A DNA stretch of 64,000 nt, from assembly GCA_934590325.1 (NCBI GenBank), contig CAKTOW010000005.1:1-64000 (forward strand), in the 5' to 3' direction. Numbering within the stretch: position 1 is the first letter of the stretch; each line of letters begins with the position of its first letter. This document shows positions 8,383 through 16,888 of the stretch, piece by piece. Below the pieces are notes generated by a model. That model made no database searches. It was not told where the DNA came from and saw only the letters and a list, made by a program, of their open reading frames with translations. The stretch comes from an uncultured Oscillospiraceae bacterium. Lineage in GTDB: Bacteria; Bacillota; Clostridia; Oscillospirales; Oscillospiraceae. A program made the translations under genes and the position numbers.

Positions 8383-9288
8383 ATGGTCTCATTTGCGGGA
8401 AAAGTGAAAAACGAACTGTGCCGCGTGGGGATCAGCCGGCAGTGCTGCGCCCGGGCCGAGGGCTACGGCGTACTGCTGTACTGCAACACCTTCACTCCCG
8501 CCGAGGTGCGCATCATCACCGAGAGCGGGGACTTTGCCGCGCGGCTGCCAAAGCTGTTCCAGAAGGCATTCGGGGTGAAGTTCGACCGCCTTCCAGAGGA
8601 CAGGAGCGGGAAGGGGAAGCTTATCTTCGGCATCACGGAGGGGGAGAAGCTGGAGAAGATCATCAACATCCTGGGCTACGACGCCAGGCAGCTGACGGCG
8701 CTGCACGTGAATTTCGGGCTGCTGGAGGACGACTGCTGCCGCACGGCGTTCCTGCGGGGGGCCTTCCTGGCAGGAGGCAGCGTCACCGACCCGGAGAAGC
8801 GGTACCACCTGGAGCTGGCCACCAGCCACGTGCCGGCCAGCCGGGAGGTACAGGCGCTGATGGAGGAGATGGGGTTCCTGCCCCGCACCATCCGGCGGGG
8901 GGCGGACGCGCTGCTGTACTTCAAGCAATCGGAGCACATCGAGGACTTCCTGACGAAGATAGGCGCGCCGGCGGCGGCCATGGACATCATGACCGCAAAG
9001 GTGGATAAGGAGATACGCAATGGGGCCAATCGCGCCATGAACTGCGACATGGCGAACGTGAACAAGACGCTGGACGCGGCGCAGGAGCAGGTGAGCGCCA
9101 TCGAGAAACTGCGGCACAGTCCCCGGTGGGAGAAGCTGCCGGAGAAGCTGCGGCAGACAGCGGCGCTGCGGCTGGAGCACCCGGAGCTGTCGCTGGTGCA
9201 GCTGGCGGAGAAGTGCGATCCGCCGGTGACGAAGTCCTGCATGAATCACAGAATGAGAAAGCTGATGGAGGAGGCCAGGGAGCTATGA
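8383..9288 (+). CDS. whiA: DNA-binding protein WhiA
   Basis: A 301-residue protein with the LAGLIDADG-like N-terminal domain (RGAFLAGGSVTDPEKRYHLE near residues 124-143) and a C-terminal helix-turn-helix (LSLVQLAEKCDPPVTKS near 265-281). WhiA governs sporulation septation in actinomycetes and chromosome segregation or division in Firmicutes. ATG 8383 follows GGGAGGA. Its TGA overlaps the ATG of the next gene. Confidence 0.95.
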   Translation: MVSFAGKVKNELCRVGISRQCCARAEGYGVLLYCNTFTPAEVRIITESGDFAARLPKLFQKAFGVKFDRLPEDRSGKGKLIFGITEGEKLEKIINILGYDARQLTALHVNFGLLEDDCCRTAFLRGAFLAGGSVTDPEKRYHLELATSHVPASREVQALMEEMGFLPRTIRRGADALLYFKQSEHIEDFLTKIGAPAAAMDIMTAKVDKEIRNGANRAMNCDMANVNKTLDAAQEQVSAIEKLRHSPRWEKLPEKLRQTAALRLEHPELSLVQLAEKCDPPVTKSCMNHRMRKLMEEAREL

Positions 9289-9713
9289 ACACGAGAGAGC
9301 GGTGCGAAAGCGCCATACGATACAGAAAGAGCGGCGCGAACTGCGCGCAGTCGCTGCTGGCGGCGTTTGCGGACGTGATGGGCATCACGGAGGCGCAGGC
9401 GCTGGCCATGGGCGCGGGGCTGGGCGGCGGTGTACGCAGCGGCAACATCTGCGGCGCGGTGAATGCGCCGGTGATGGTGCTGGGCTGCGCGTTCCCGGAG
9501 ATGGCACAGGACAAGGCCAGGGCCGCGGCCGTCACCAAGGAGTTCCAGCGGCGGTTCACGGAGAGGTTCAGGCATCTCAACTGCCGGGAACTGCTGGCGG
9601 AGAAGGAGCTGCAGCCCACCGACACGGCCATGGAGCTGGCGGCGGGGGACCACTGCGGGATGCTGATCGTCAGCGCGGCGGAGATACTGTGCGGGATGAT
9701 GGCGGAGAGGTAA
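9285..9713 (+). CDS. C_GCAxxG_C_C family redox protein
   Basis: A 142-residue protein with the spaced cysteines that define TIGR01909/Pfam C_GCAxxG_C_C: NCAQS near residue 20, SGNICGAVNAPVMVLG near 61-76, NCREL near 102 and HCGM near 123. The glycine-alanine motif and cysteines suggest metal or cofactor binding, but no reaction is established. The start ATG overlaps the whiA stop (ATGA), and GGAGG lies upstream, so the two are translationally linked. Followed 12 bp later by dnaE. Confidence 0.85.
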   Translation: MNTRERCESAIRYRKSGANCAQSLLAAFADVMGITEAQALAMGAGLGGGVRSGNICGAVNAPVMVLGCAFPEMAQDKARAAAVTKEFQRRFTERFRHLNCRELLAEKELQPTDTAMELAAGDHCGMLIVSAAEILCGMMAER

Positions 9714-9725
9714 AGGAGAGCGAGC

Positions 9726-12700
9726 ATGGGATTTGTGCATCTGCACGTACATACGGAATACAGCCTTTTGGACGGTGCGTGCCGGATACGCGACCTGCCC
9801 AAGCTGGTGAAGGAGTTGGGGCAGACGGCCTGCGCCATCACCGACCACGGCGTCATGTACGGCGCGGTGGACTTTTACCGCGCCTGCAAGGCCGAGGGCA
9901 TACACCCCATCATCGGGTGCGAGGTGTATGTGGCGCGGCGGACGCGGTTCGACAAGCAGCATGAGTTCGACACGGAGTCGCGGCATCTGGTGCTGCTGTG
10001 CAAGAACGAAACGGGGTACCGGAACCTGTCGTACATGGTGTCCCAGGCGTATATCGAGGGGTTTTACATCAAGCCGCGCATCGATATGGATCTGCTGCGC
10101 CAGCACTCGGAGGGTCTGATCGCGCTGTCGGCCTGCCTGGCGGGGGAGATCCCCAGGCGGCTGATGAACGGGGAATACGAGGGGGCGAAGGCCCACGCGC
10201 TGGAGATGCGGGACATCTTCGGTGAGGACTACTATCTGGAGCTGCAGGACCACGGCATCCCGGAGCAGACGGAGGTGAACCGGGGGATACTGCGGCTGCA
10301 CAATGAAACGGGCATCCCCATGGTATGCACCAACGATGCCCACTACCTGCGGAAAGAGGACGCGGAGAGCCACGACGTGCTGCTGTGCATACAGACCGGC
10401 AAGACTGTGGACGACGAGAACAGGATGCGGTACGAGCCGCGGAACTTCTACATACGCTCCACAGAGGAGATGGAGGAGCTGTTCGCGGGGTATCCCGACG
10501 CGGTGGCCAACACGGAAAAGGTGGCGGAGAAATGCCAGCTGGAGTTCACCTTCGGCAAGTACCACCTGCCGGAATTCAAGCTGCCGGAGGGGTATGACTC
10601 GCCCACGTATCTGCGGAAGCTGTGCGACGAGGGCTTTGCCATGCGGTACGGCGAGACAAAGCCGGAGTACCGTAAACAGCTGGAGTACGAGCTGGACATG
10701 ATAGAGAAAATGGGCTTCACGGACTATTTCCTCATCGTGTCGGACTTCGTGCGCTACGCCAAGAGCCGGGGCATACCGGTGGGACCGGGGCGCGGCAGCG
10801 CGGCAGGCTCCATGGTGTCCTACTGCCTGGAGATCACGGACATCGACCCCATGAAGTACGACCTGTATTTCGAGAGGTTCCTGAACCCGGAGCGCGTGTC
10901 CATGCCCGATATTGATATGGACTTCGGCGATACGCGCCGGGGCGAGGTGGTGGAGTACGTACGCAACAAGTACGGCGACGACCACGTGGCGCAGATCGTG
11001 ACCTTCGGCACCATGGCCGCCAGAGCGGCCATCCGTGACGTGGGCCGGGCGCTGAACATGACCTATGCCGAGGTAGACGTGGTGGCGAAGCTGGTGCCGG
11101 CGGGGCCGGGCGCGCTGCACATCACGCTGCAGGAGGCGCTGAAGCTCAGCAGGCAGCTGGCGGAGATGTACCGGGACGATGAGCGGATACGGAAGCTCAT
11201 CGACACGGCCATGGCCCTGGAGGGCATGCCCCGCCACGCCTCCACCCACGCGGCGGGCGTGGTCATCACAAAACGGCCGGTGTACGAGTACGTACCTCTG
11301 GCCCGGAACGACGACGCCCTGATCTGCCAGTACGTCATGACCACGCTGGAGGAGCTGGGCCTGCTGAAAATGGACTTCCTGGGCCTGCGGAACCTGACGG
11401 TGCTGGACGACGCGGTGAAGATGGTGCGGGAGAAGGACCCGAACTTTGCACTGGCCAACATCCCCGACGACGACGCGGAGACCTACGACATGATCTCCCG
11501 CGGGCAGACGTCCGGCGTATTCCAGATCGAGTCCAGCGGCATGACCGGCGTGTGCGTGGGACTGCGGCCCCAGAGCATAGAGGACATCACCGCCGTCATA
11601 GCCCTGTACCGGCCGGGGCCTATGGAATCCATACCCCGGTTCATCGCCTGCAAGCATGACCCGAAGCTGGTGACATACAAGCATCCCAAGCTGATACCCA
11701 TTCTGTCCGTCACCTACGGGTGCATCGTGTACCAGGAGCAGGTGATACGCATTTTCCAGGAGCTGGGCGGCTTCTCATTGGGGCAGGCGGACATGGTGCG
11801 CCGCGCCATCAGCAAGAAGAAGGCCAAGGAGATAGAGAAGGAGCGGAAGGCCTTCGTCTACGGCGACGAGGAGCGGGGCATCAAGGGGTGCATCGCCAAC
11901 GGCATCGACGAAAAGACAGCGCAGGCCATCTACGACGAGATATTCGACTTCGCCAACTACGCCTTCAACAAGGCCCACGCGGTGAGCTACGCGGTGGTGG
12001 CGTATCAGACGGCGTATTTCAAGTGCCATTATACCAAGGAGTATATGGCGGCGCTGCTGACCAGCGTGCTGGACAACAGCGACAAGGTGGCCGGGTATAT
12101 CGGCGAGTGCCGGGACTGCCGCATCGCGCTGCTGCCCCCGGATGTGAACCGCTCCACCGACCGGTTCACCGTGGAGGAAAACGGCATACGGTTCGGCCTG
12201 GTGGCCATCAAGAACATCGGACGGGGGTTCATCCAGTCCGTGATACGGGAGCGGGAGTACGGCGGTGACTTCAGGTCGCTGCAGGATTTCTGCGACAGGA
12301 TGTACGACTGCGGCGAAATGAACAAGCGGGCGGTGGAGAACCTTATCCGCAGCGGTGCCTTCGACAGCATGGGCGCCAAGCGGTCGCAGATGCTGGCGGT
12401 CTATGAGAAGATGCTGGACGCCATCGGCAATGTGCGCAAGCGCAACGTGGAGGGGCAGATCGACTTCTTCGGCATGAGCGATGCCAACAGCACCGTGGAG
12501 ACCGTGGAGCTGCCGGACATCCCGGAGTTCACCGCCGCCGAGCGGATGCACATGGAGCGGGAGATCACGGGCCTGTATCTGTCCGGGCATCCCATGGCGG
12601 ATTACCGGCCCATCGCCCAGGAGAGCGGCGCGGTGACCCTGAACGAGATACTGGAGGATATTTCCTCCGAGGAGGGCGCGTCGCGGTTTGCCGACGGGCA

Positions 12701-13211
12701 GATGGTCACGGTGGCGGGCATCGTCACGTCCAGCAAGACGCGGCCCACCAAGAGCGGCACGCTGATGGCCTATGTGATGCTGGAGGACGAGACCGCGTCC
12801 ATGGAGCTGCTGTGCTTCAGCAAGCTGCTGGACCGCTGCGGCAGCTATCTGGCGGTGAACGCGCCGGTGCTGGTGCGGGGTCGGCTGAGCCTGCGGGACG
12901 AAAAGCCGCCGCAAATCATGCCAGACGCCGTGTACCCCATGGAGGCCGGCGCAGCGGGACTGCCCAGCTATACCAAGAAGAAGGCAGAGAGCGACGTGGC
13001 CGCCATCTATCTGCGGGTGAAGAGCCTGGACGACCCGGCCTTTGCCCACATACAGCTGGTGTCCACCATGTTCGAGGGCGACGTGCCCCTGCGGATACGC
13101 ATCGCCGACACCGGCAAGCTGTGGGGTGGCTTCTGCCTGGATCACCCGGCGTTCCTGCAGGAGTGCAGGGAATGGCTGGGACCGGAGAACGTGGCCGTGA
13201 AGAAAAAGTGA
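9726..13211 (+). CDS. dnaE: DNA polymerase III alpha subunit DnaE
   Basis: A 1161-residue C-family DNA polymerase. The N-terminal PHP domain starts FVHLHVHTEYSLLDG; the palm carries GPGRGSAAGS (about 356-365) and the catalytic aspartates in PDIDMDF (about 396-402); downstream come the finger region (QEQVIRIFQELGG), the tandem helix-hairpin-helix part and an OB fold (about 990-1080, VAGIVTSSKTRPTKSG). The C-terminus ends with a further beta-rich domain. This is the DnaE1/DnaE3-sized form, larger than the short Bacillus-type DnaE accessory enzyme; a separate PolC would be expected elsewhere. Closed by a GC-rich hairpin. Confidence 0.96.
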   Translation: MGFVHLHVHTEYSLLDGACRIRDLPKLVKELGQTACAITDHGVMYGAVDFYRACKAEGIHPIIGCEVYVARRTRFDKQHEFDTESRHLVLLCKNETGYRNLSYMVSQAYIEGFYIKPRIDMDLLRQHSEGLIALSACLAGEIPRRLMNGEYEGAKAHALEMRDIFGEDYYLELQDHGIPEQTEVNRGILRLHNETGIPMVCTNDAHYLRKEDAESHDVLLCIQTGKTVDDENRMRYEPRNFYIRSTEEMEELFAGYPDAVANTEKVAEKCQLEFTFGKYHLPEFKLPEGYDSPTYLRKLCDEGFAMRYGETKPEYRKQLEYELDMIEKMGFTDYFLIVSDFVRYAKSRGIPVGPGRGSAAGSMVSYCLEITDIDPMKYDLYFERFLNPERVSMPDIDMDFGDTRRGEVVEYVRNKYGDDHVAQIVTFGTMAARAAIRDVGRALNMTYAEVDVVAKLVPAGPGALHITLQEALKLSRQLAEMYRDDERIRKLIDTAMALEGMPRHASTHAAGVVITKRPVYEYVPLARNDDALICQYVMTTLEELGLLKMDFLGLRNLTVLDDAVKMVREKDPNFALANIPDDDAETYDMISRGQTSGVFQIESSGMTGVCVGLRPQSIEDITAVIALYRPGPMESIPRFIACKHDPKLVTYKHPKLIPILSVTYGCIVYQEQVIRIFQELGGFSLGQADMVRRAISKKKAKEIEKERKAFVYGDEERGIKGCIANGIDEKTAQAIYDEIFDFANYAFNKAHAVSYAVVAYQTAYFKCHYTKEYMAALLTSVLDNSDKVAGYIGECRDCRIALLPPDVNRSTDRFTVEENGIRFGLVAIKNIGRGFIQSVIREREYGGDFRSLQDFCDRMYDCGEMNKRAVENLIRSGAFDSMGAKRSQMLAVYEKMLDAIGNVRKRNVEGQIDFFGMSDANSTVETVELPDIPEFTAAERMHMEREITGLYLSGHPMADYRPIAQESGAVTLNEILEDISSEEGASRFADGQMVTVAGIVTSSKTRPTKSGTLMAYVMLEDETASMELLCFSKLLDRCGSYLAVNAPVLVRGRLSLRDEKPPQIMPDAVYPMEAGAAGLPSYTKKKAESDVAAIYLRVKSLDDPAFAHIQLVSTMFEGDVPLRIRIADTGKLWGGFCLDHPAFLQECREWLGPENVAVKKK

Positions 13212-13216
13212 ACAGC

Positions 13217-13247
13217 AGAGCGGCGGCCATCCGGCCGCCGCTCTTTC
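13217..13247 (+). terminator. Terminator after dnaE
   Basis: A perfect 12-bp GC-rich stem (13217-13228 with 13233-13244), loop ATCC, then a short T-rich run. Confidence 0.75.
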
Positions 13248-13259
13248 ACACCCGGAGCG

Positions 13260-13288
13260 CACCCTTTGGGCGGCTGTGGCATAGAGTG
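13260..13288 (+). promoter_or_regulatory. SigK-like mother-cell promoter
   Basis: CACC (13260-13263), 16 bases, then CATAGAGTG (13280-13288). SigK promoters have AC at -35 and CATAnnnTA at -10 with 16-17 bases. The same CACC-N16-CATAG layout precedes the cotJ gene and the amidase gene in this window. Confidence 0.55.
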
Positions 13289-13332
13289 GAATGAAAGAGG
13301 CCGTCTTTCATTACGTATTGGGAGGTCATTCT

Positions 13333-14172
13333 ATGCCTGAAACTGTTATGCCGGGCCCCGTCTGCGATCTGAGCAGCGTCCGGGAGTCCGTGTGCATCCA
13401 TACGCGAAAGATATTCGATTCCTGCAGGGATAAGGACTGTGTGGAGGACCTGCGGTTCTATCCCACGGCGGCGGCGCAGGAGGTACTCAGCGCGTCCCAG
13501 ATGATCAAGGGCGGTACGGCGGAGCTGCTGTACGTGTACACCGATGTGGAGCCGGTGACCTTCAACCGGGGGTTCTATTCGGTGGATATGCGGTTCTACT
13601 ACCGGGTGACGCTGCAGGTATGCACCGGCACGCCGCGGTACACCGAGGTAGAGGGACTGTGCGTGTTCGACAAGCGGTGCATCCTGTTCGGCAGTGAGGG
13701 GAACGCGAAGATATTCTCCTCCGACACGGTGTTCGACGAGCTGGATGTGCCGGGGCGTGTGCGGACGAATCTGCCCATCGCCGTGGTGGAGGCCGTGGAC
13801 CCCATCGTGCTGGATACCCGCGTGGCGGAGGTGGCTGTGCCGGGCACTGCGGAGAGAGGCTGCCTGGCGGAGATACCGTCCTTCGTGGCGCAGAGCTTCA
13901 GCGGGGAGCTGGTGTTCGACGACAGTGCCGCGCGGCGGCTGTACGTGACGCTGGGGCAGTTCACGCTGGTGCGGCTGGAGCGGGACACCCAGCTGCTGGT
14001 GCCGGTGTACGACTACTGCGTGCCCCAGAGCCAGTGCGACTGCGGCAGCCAGGAGGATCCCTGCGGGCTGTTCCGCAGCGTGGCGTTCCCCATCAACGAG
14101 TTCTTCCCGCCCAACTCCGTGGAGCCGCCCTGTGACTACAACAGCACCAAAAACTACTGCGCCTGTCACTGA
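13333..14172 (+). CDS. Conserved hypothetical protein, probable spore-associated
   Basis: A 279-residue protein starting MPETVMPGPVCDLSS behind GGGAGGT. It is rich in spaced cysteines at both ends (VCIHTRKIFDSCRDKDC at the start; SQCDCGSQEDPC and NYCACH at the end) with a long beta-strand-rich middle (EPVTFNRGFYSVDMRFYYRVT). No signal peptide or membrane span. Cysteine-rich termini and a SigK-like promoter immediately upstream point to a coat or mother-cell protein, but this is inference; I recognise no named domain. It stands alone between dnaE and the DUF4364 gene, with terminators on both sides. Confidence 0.8.
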   Translation: MPETVMPGPVCDLSSVRESVCIHTRKIFDSCRDKDCVEDLRFYPTAAAQEVLSASQMIKGGTAELLYVYTDVEPVTFNRGFYSVDMRFYYRVTLQVCTGTPRYTEVEGLCVFDKRCILFGSEGNAKIFSSDTVFDELDVPGRVRTNLPIAVVEAVDPIVLDTRVAEVAVPGTAERGCLAEIPSFVAQSFSGELVFDDSAARRLYVTLGQFTLVRLERDTQLLVPVYDYCVPQSQCDCGSQEDPCGLFRSVAFPINEFFPPNSVEPPCDYNSTKNYCACH

Positions 14173-14179
14173 GAGGAAA

Positions 14180-14209
14180 GGGGGAGCGGCCGCGCCGTTC
14201 CCCCTTTTT
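14180..14209 (+). terminator. Terminator after the spore-associated gene
   Basis: An 11-bp stem with one G-T pair (14180-14190 with 14194-14204) followed by five T. Confidence 0.85.
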
Positions 14210-14212
14210 CGC

Positions 14213-14241
14213 TTTACATTCCGGCGAAAATCGCGTATAAT
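14213..14241 (+). promoter_or_regulatory. Promoter of the DUF4364 gene
   Basis: TTTACA (14213-14218) and a perfect TATAAT (14236-14241), spacer 17. Confidence 0.75.
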
Positions 14242-14266
14242 ACAGGGGAAAAAGGAGGTGGACGAT

Positions 14267-14788
14267 GTGGGCATCGCGTTTATTCAGGACAAGCTGGAGA
14301 TAAAGTTCCTTATCCTCTACATCGCGTCACGGCTGACGGAGCCGGCGGAGGGTGCGGAGCTGCAGGATATGACCATGTGCGACGACGGCATCGACTACTT
14401 TGACTACGCCGAGTGCCTCAACGACCTTGTAAAGACGGAGCACCTGCGCGTGCTGGAAGACGGGCGGTATATCATCACGGAGAAGGGGCGGCGGAACAGC
14501 GGGATATGCGAGAGCAGCCTGCCGTACTCCGTGCGGCTGCGGTCGGACAAGAGCATCGCCGAGTACAATAAGGCGGCGCTGCGGCGCCAGCAGGTGCAGA
14601 GCGCCGTGACGCAGCGGGAGAACGGGACGTATACCGTGACGCTGCGGCTGCGGGACGATGTGGACAGCCTGATGGAGCTGGAGCTGATGGTGGCGGACAA
14701 GGACAGCGGCGACAGGCTGGCCGAGCGGTTCCAGCAGGAGCCGGAGAAGGTGTATGCCGAGATCATCGGACTGCTGTGCGGGAAGTGA
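14267..14788 (+). CDS. DUF4364 family protein (winged-helix-like)
   Basis: A 173-residue protein of the DUF4364 family (pfam14277). The N-terminal ~90 residues (FIQDKLEIKFLILYIASRL, LVKTEHLRVLEDGRYIITEKG) have the pattern of a winged-helix domain like that of PadR/MarR regulators; the rest is a beta-rich partner domain (TYTVTLRLRD). A DNA-binding role is plausible but unproven. The start is GTG 14267, 6 bases after AAAGGAGGTG; no ATG is available nearby. Own promoter and terminator; the spoIIIA operon follows. Confidence 0.82.
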   Translation: MGIAFIQDKLEIKFLILYIASRLTEPAEGAELQDMTMCDDGIDYFDYAECLNDLVKTEHLRVLEDGRYIITEKGRRNSGICESSLPYSVRLRSDKSIAEYNKAALRRQQVQSAVTQRENGTYTVTLRLRDDVDSLMELELMVADKDSGDRLAERFQQEPEKVYAEIIGLLCGK

Positions 14789-14803
14789 ATCATGCAAAAA
14801 AGG

Positions 14804-14830
14804 AAAGCACCCCGGCGGGGGTGCTTTTTT
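14804..14830 (+). terminator. Terminator after the DUF4364 gene
   Basis: Stem AAAGCACCCC with GGGGTGCTTT and a run of six T. Confidence 0.9.
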
Positions 14831-14836
14831 CATGCT

Positions 14837-14864
14837 CATATTTGGGGACGAGCCGTCATAGAGT
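14837..14864 (+). promoter_or_regulatory. SigE-like promoter of the spoIIIA operon
   Basis: CATATTT (14837-14843), 13 bases, then CATAGAGT (14857-14864). This fits the SigE consensus (kmATATT, 13-14, CATACAnT), and spoIIIA is a known SigE operon. Confidence 0.7.
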
Positions 14865-14893
14865 GGGGTAAGACATGCAAAGGAGGCGGCGGA

Positions 14894-15811
14894 ATGGAGA
14901 TAGGCGAGGCCGTGGGGCGGTACGAACAGGCGGCGGCGCTGCTGCCGGCGCGGTGGCAGCAGGCGGCGCGGCGCGTCCCGGAGCACCGGAAGGCGCAGGC
15001 GGAGGAGTTCCGGCTGCGGGTAGGGCGTCCCATGACGCTGGCGACCTGTGAAGGAGAGATACTTGTCAGCGATGAACTGCCAAGGGACAGCGTGACGCAG
15101 GCGGACTTGGAGCAGCTGTGCGACGCGGTGACGGGGTATTCGCGGTACGCGGCGGCGGAGACCATGGCGAAGGGGTATCTTATCGGGCGCGGCGGCTTCC
15201 GGATAGGGCTGTGCGGCACGGTGGTGACGCGGCAGGACGGCGGCGCCGCCATGCGGGAGCTGTCCTCGGCCACGGTGCGCATCAGCAGGCAGGTACGGGG
15301 GCTGTGGTCGGAGATACCGGGCGCGGCGGAGGGCGGCTTCGACAGTACGCTGATCGCCGCGCCGCCGGGCGCGGGCAAGACCACGCTGCTGCGGGATATG
15401 GTGGCAGGGCTGTCCAACGGGACGGGGGAACGGGCGGCGCTGCGTGTGGGCCTGGTGGACGAGCGGGGAGAGATCGCCGGGATGTACCGGGGCGTGCCGC
15501 AGCTGGACGTGGGGTGCCATACGGACGTGCTGGACGGGTGCCCCAAGGCGGCAGGCATACCCATGCTGCTGCGGTGCGCCAATCCGCAGGTCATCGCCGT
15601 GGACGAGATCACGGAGGAGGGGGACATCCGGGCCATGACGGCGGCGGCCAACTGCGGCGTGAAGCTGCTGGCCACCATCCACGCGGAGAGCAGCGAGGAG
15701 CTGCGGCGCAAACCACTGTTCGCGGCGCTGGAGCAGGCGCGGGTTTTCCGGCGGCTGGTGTGCATCACCGTGGAGAACGGCCGACGGCGGTACACCGTGG
15801 AGGACCTGTGA
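14894..15811 (+). CDS. spoIIIAA: Stage III sporulation protein AA, ATPase
   Basis: A 305-residue ATPase related to type II/IV secretion motors, acting on the mother-cell side of the SpoIIIA-SpoIIQ channel that feeds the forespore. The P-loop is APPGAGKTTLLRD (about residues 155-167) with a Walker B-like IAVDEITEEGD (about 234-244) and an ATIHAES segment near 258-264. The start ATG 14894 follows AAAGGAGG; upstream in-frame codons run into the terminator and promoter. First gene of eight closely packed spoIIIA genes. Confidence 0.95.
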   Translation: MEIGEAVGRYEQAAALLPARWQQAARRVPEHRKAQAEEFRLRVGRPMTLATCEGEILVSDELPRDSVTQADLEQLCDAVTGYSRYAAAETMAKGYLIGRGGFRIGLCGTVVTRQDGGAAMRELSSATVRISRQVRGLWSEIPGAAEGGFDSTLIAAPPGAGKTTLLRDMVAGLSNGTGERAALRVGLVDERGEIAGMYRGVPQLDVGCHTDVLDGCPKAAGIPMLLRCANPQVIAVDEITEEGDIRAMTAAANCGVKLLATIHAESSEELRRKPLFAALEQARVFRRLVCITVENGRRRYTVEDL

Positions 15812-16293
15812 GCACGGCGCTGTGGGGCGCGGGACTGGTGCTGGCGGCATCCCTGTGGGGGCTGTGGTCGTACTACGCACGGCAGAAGCAGCGACGGGCA
15901 CTGGTGTGGGCATTTGCGGCAGCGCTGGGGGAGATGGAGAGCGGCATCCGGTGGCTGCAAACGCCGCTGCCAGTGCTGCTGGAAGCCCTCAGCGGCCGGG
16001 AGGACTGCGGCGTGTGGTTCCGGAAAGTGATGGAACAGCTGCAAGGGGATGTGCCTTTACAGGTCGCTTGGGACAGTGTGTTCTCCGTGTTGGAGGACAC
16101 GGAGACCGGCGAGATACTGCGGCGGGTGACGCTCAGTGGAGACAGGGAACGGGTCACCGGGGAGCTGCGGCGGGCACGGGAAGAACTGGAGGCGCTCTAT
16201 CGCCGCCGGTGCGGCGAGGACGGACAGCGCATGCGTGTGACGGCCGTGGCGGCGCTGTGCGGTGCCGGCTTTGTTATCATTCTGCTGATATGA
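15808..16293 (+). CDS. spoIIIAB: Stage III sporulation protein AB
   Basis: A 161-residue protein with membrane segments at both ends (LWGAGLVLAASLWGLW and VAALCGAGFVIILLI) and a cytoplasmic helical domain between, like the GspF/SpoIIIAB family. It starts at GTG 15808, overlapping the spoIIIAA stop by four bases; no other start keeps the N-terminal membrane helix. Part of the forespore feeding-channel complex. Confidence 0.92.
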   Translation: MSTALWGAGLVLAASLWGLWSYYARQKQRRALVWAFAAALGEMESGIRWLQTPLPVLLEALSGREDCGVWFRKVMEQLQGDVPLQVAWDSVFSVLEDTETGEILRRVTLSGDRERVTGELRRAREELEALYRRRCGEDGQRMRVTAVAALCGAGFVIILLI

Positions 16294-16303
16294 GGGACAG
16301 GCA

Positions 16304-16498
16304 ATGGATGTAGATCTCATCTTCAAGATAGCGGCCATCGGCATACTGGTGGCGGTGCTGAACCTGCTGCTGGTGCGCAGCGGACGGGAGGAACAGGCCA
16401 TGATGACCACGCTGGCGGGGCTGATCGTGGTGCTGATGATGCTGGTGCAGCAGATCAGCGACCTGTTCGACCTGGTGAAAACACTGTTCTCGCTGTGA
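16304..16498 (+). CDS. spoIIIAC: Stage III sporulation protein AC
   Basis: A 64-residue, two-helix membrane protein (DLIFKIAAIGILVAVLNLLL and ALAGLIVV-type second helix) of the normal family size and position, 10 bp after spoIIIAB. Component of the SpoIIIA channel. Confidence 0.94.
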   Translation: MDVDLIFKIAAIGILVAVLNLLLVRSGREEQAMMTTLAGLIVVLMMLVQQISDLFDLVKTLFSL

Positions 16499-16501
16499 CC
16501 G

Positions 16502-16888
16502 ATGGAGACAGTATTGCGTATGACGGCGCTGTGCCTGACGGGCGCGCTGCTGGCGGTGCTGCTGCGGCGCAGCGGCGGGGAGATGGCGCTGCTGCTGGCG
16601 CTGGCGGTGTGCGGCACGGCGGCGGCGCTGCTGATGGAGCCGCTGGGGGAGCTGAAGGGCTTCTGGGAGGACGCCGCCGCGTGGGGAGACCTGCCGGTGG
16701 AACTGTTCCAGCCGTTGGTCAAGACGGTGGGCATCGCGCTGCTGAGCCGGACAGGCTCCGACCTGTGCCGGGACGCCGGGGAGGGCGCTATGGCGTCGGT
16801 GCTGGAGACCGCCGGCGCCGTGGCGGCCATCGTGGTGTCACTGCCGCTGTTCCGCTCCGCCTGGGAACTGCTGGGGTCGCTGCTATGA
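16502..16888 (+). CDS. spoIIIAD: Stage III sporulation protein AD
   Basis: A 128-residue protein with several hydrophobic helices (MTALCLTGALLAVLL, MALLLALAVCGTAAALL, and a C-terminal AVAAIVVSLPLF), as in the SpoIIIAC/AD family. It follows spoIIIAC by 3 bp and its stop overlaps the start of spoIIIAE. Confidence 0.93.
   Translation: METVLRMTALCLTGALLAVLLRRSGGEMALLLALAVCGTAAALLMEPLGELKGFWEDAAAWGDLPVELFQPLVKTVGIALLSRTGSDLCRDAGEGAMASVLETAGAVAAIVVSLPLFRSAWELLGSLL

Noticed and set aside
9246..13262. Long antisense frames across dnaE
   Set aside because: Two frames of 812 and 495 codons, without domains or ribosome sites, opposite a complete dnaE.
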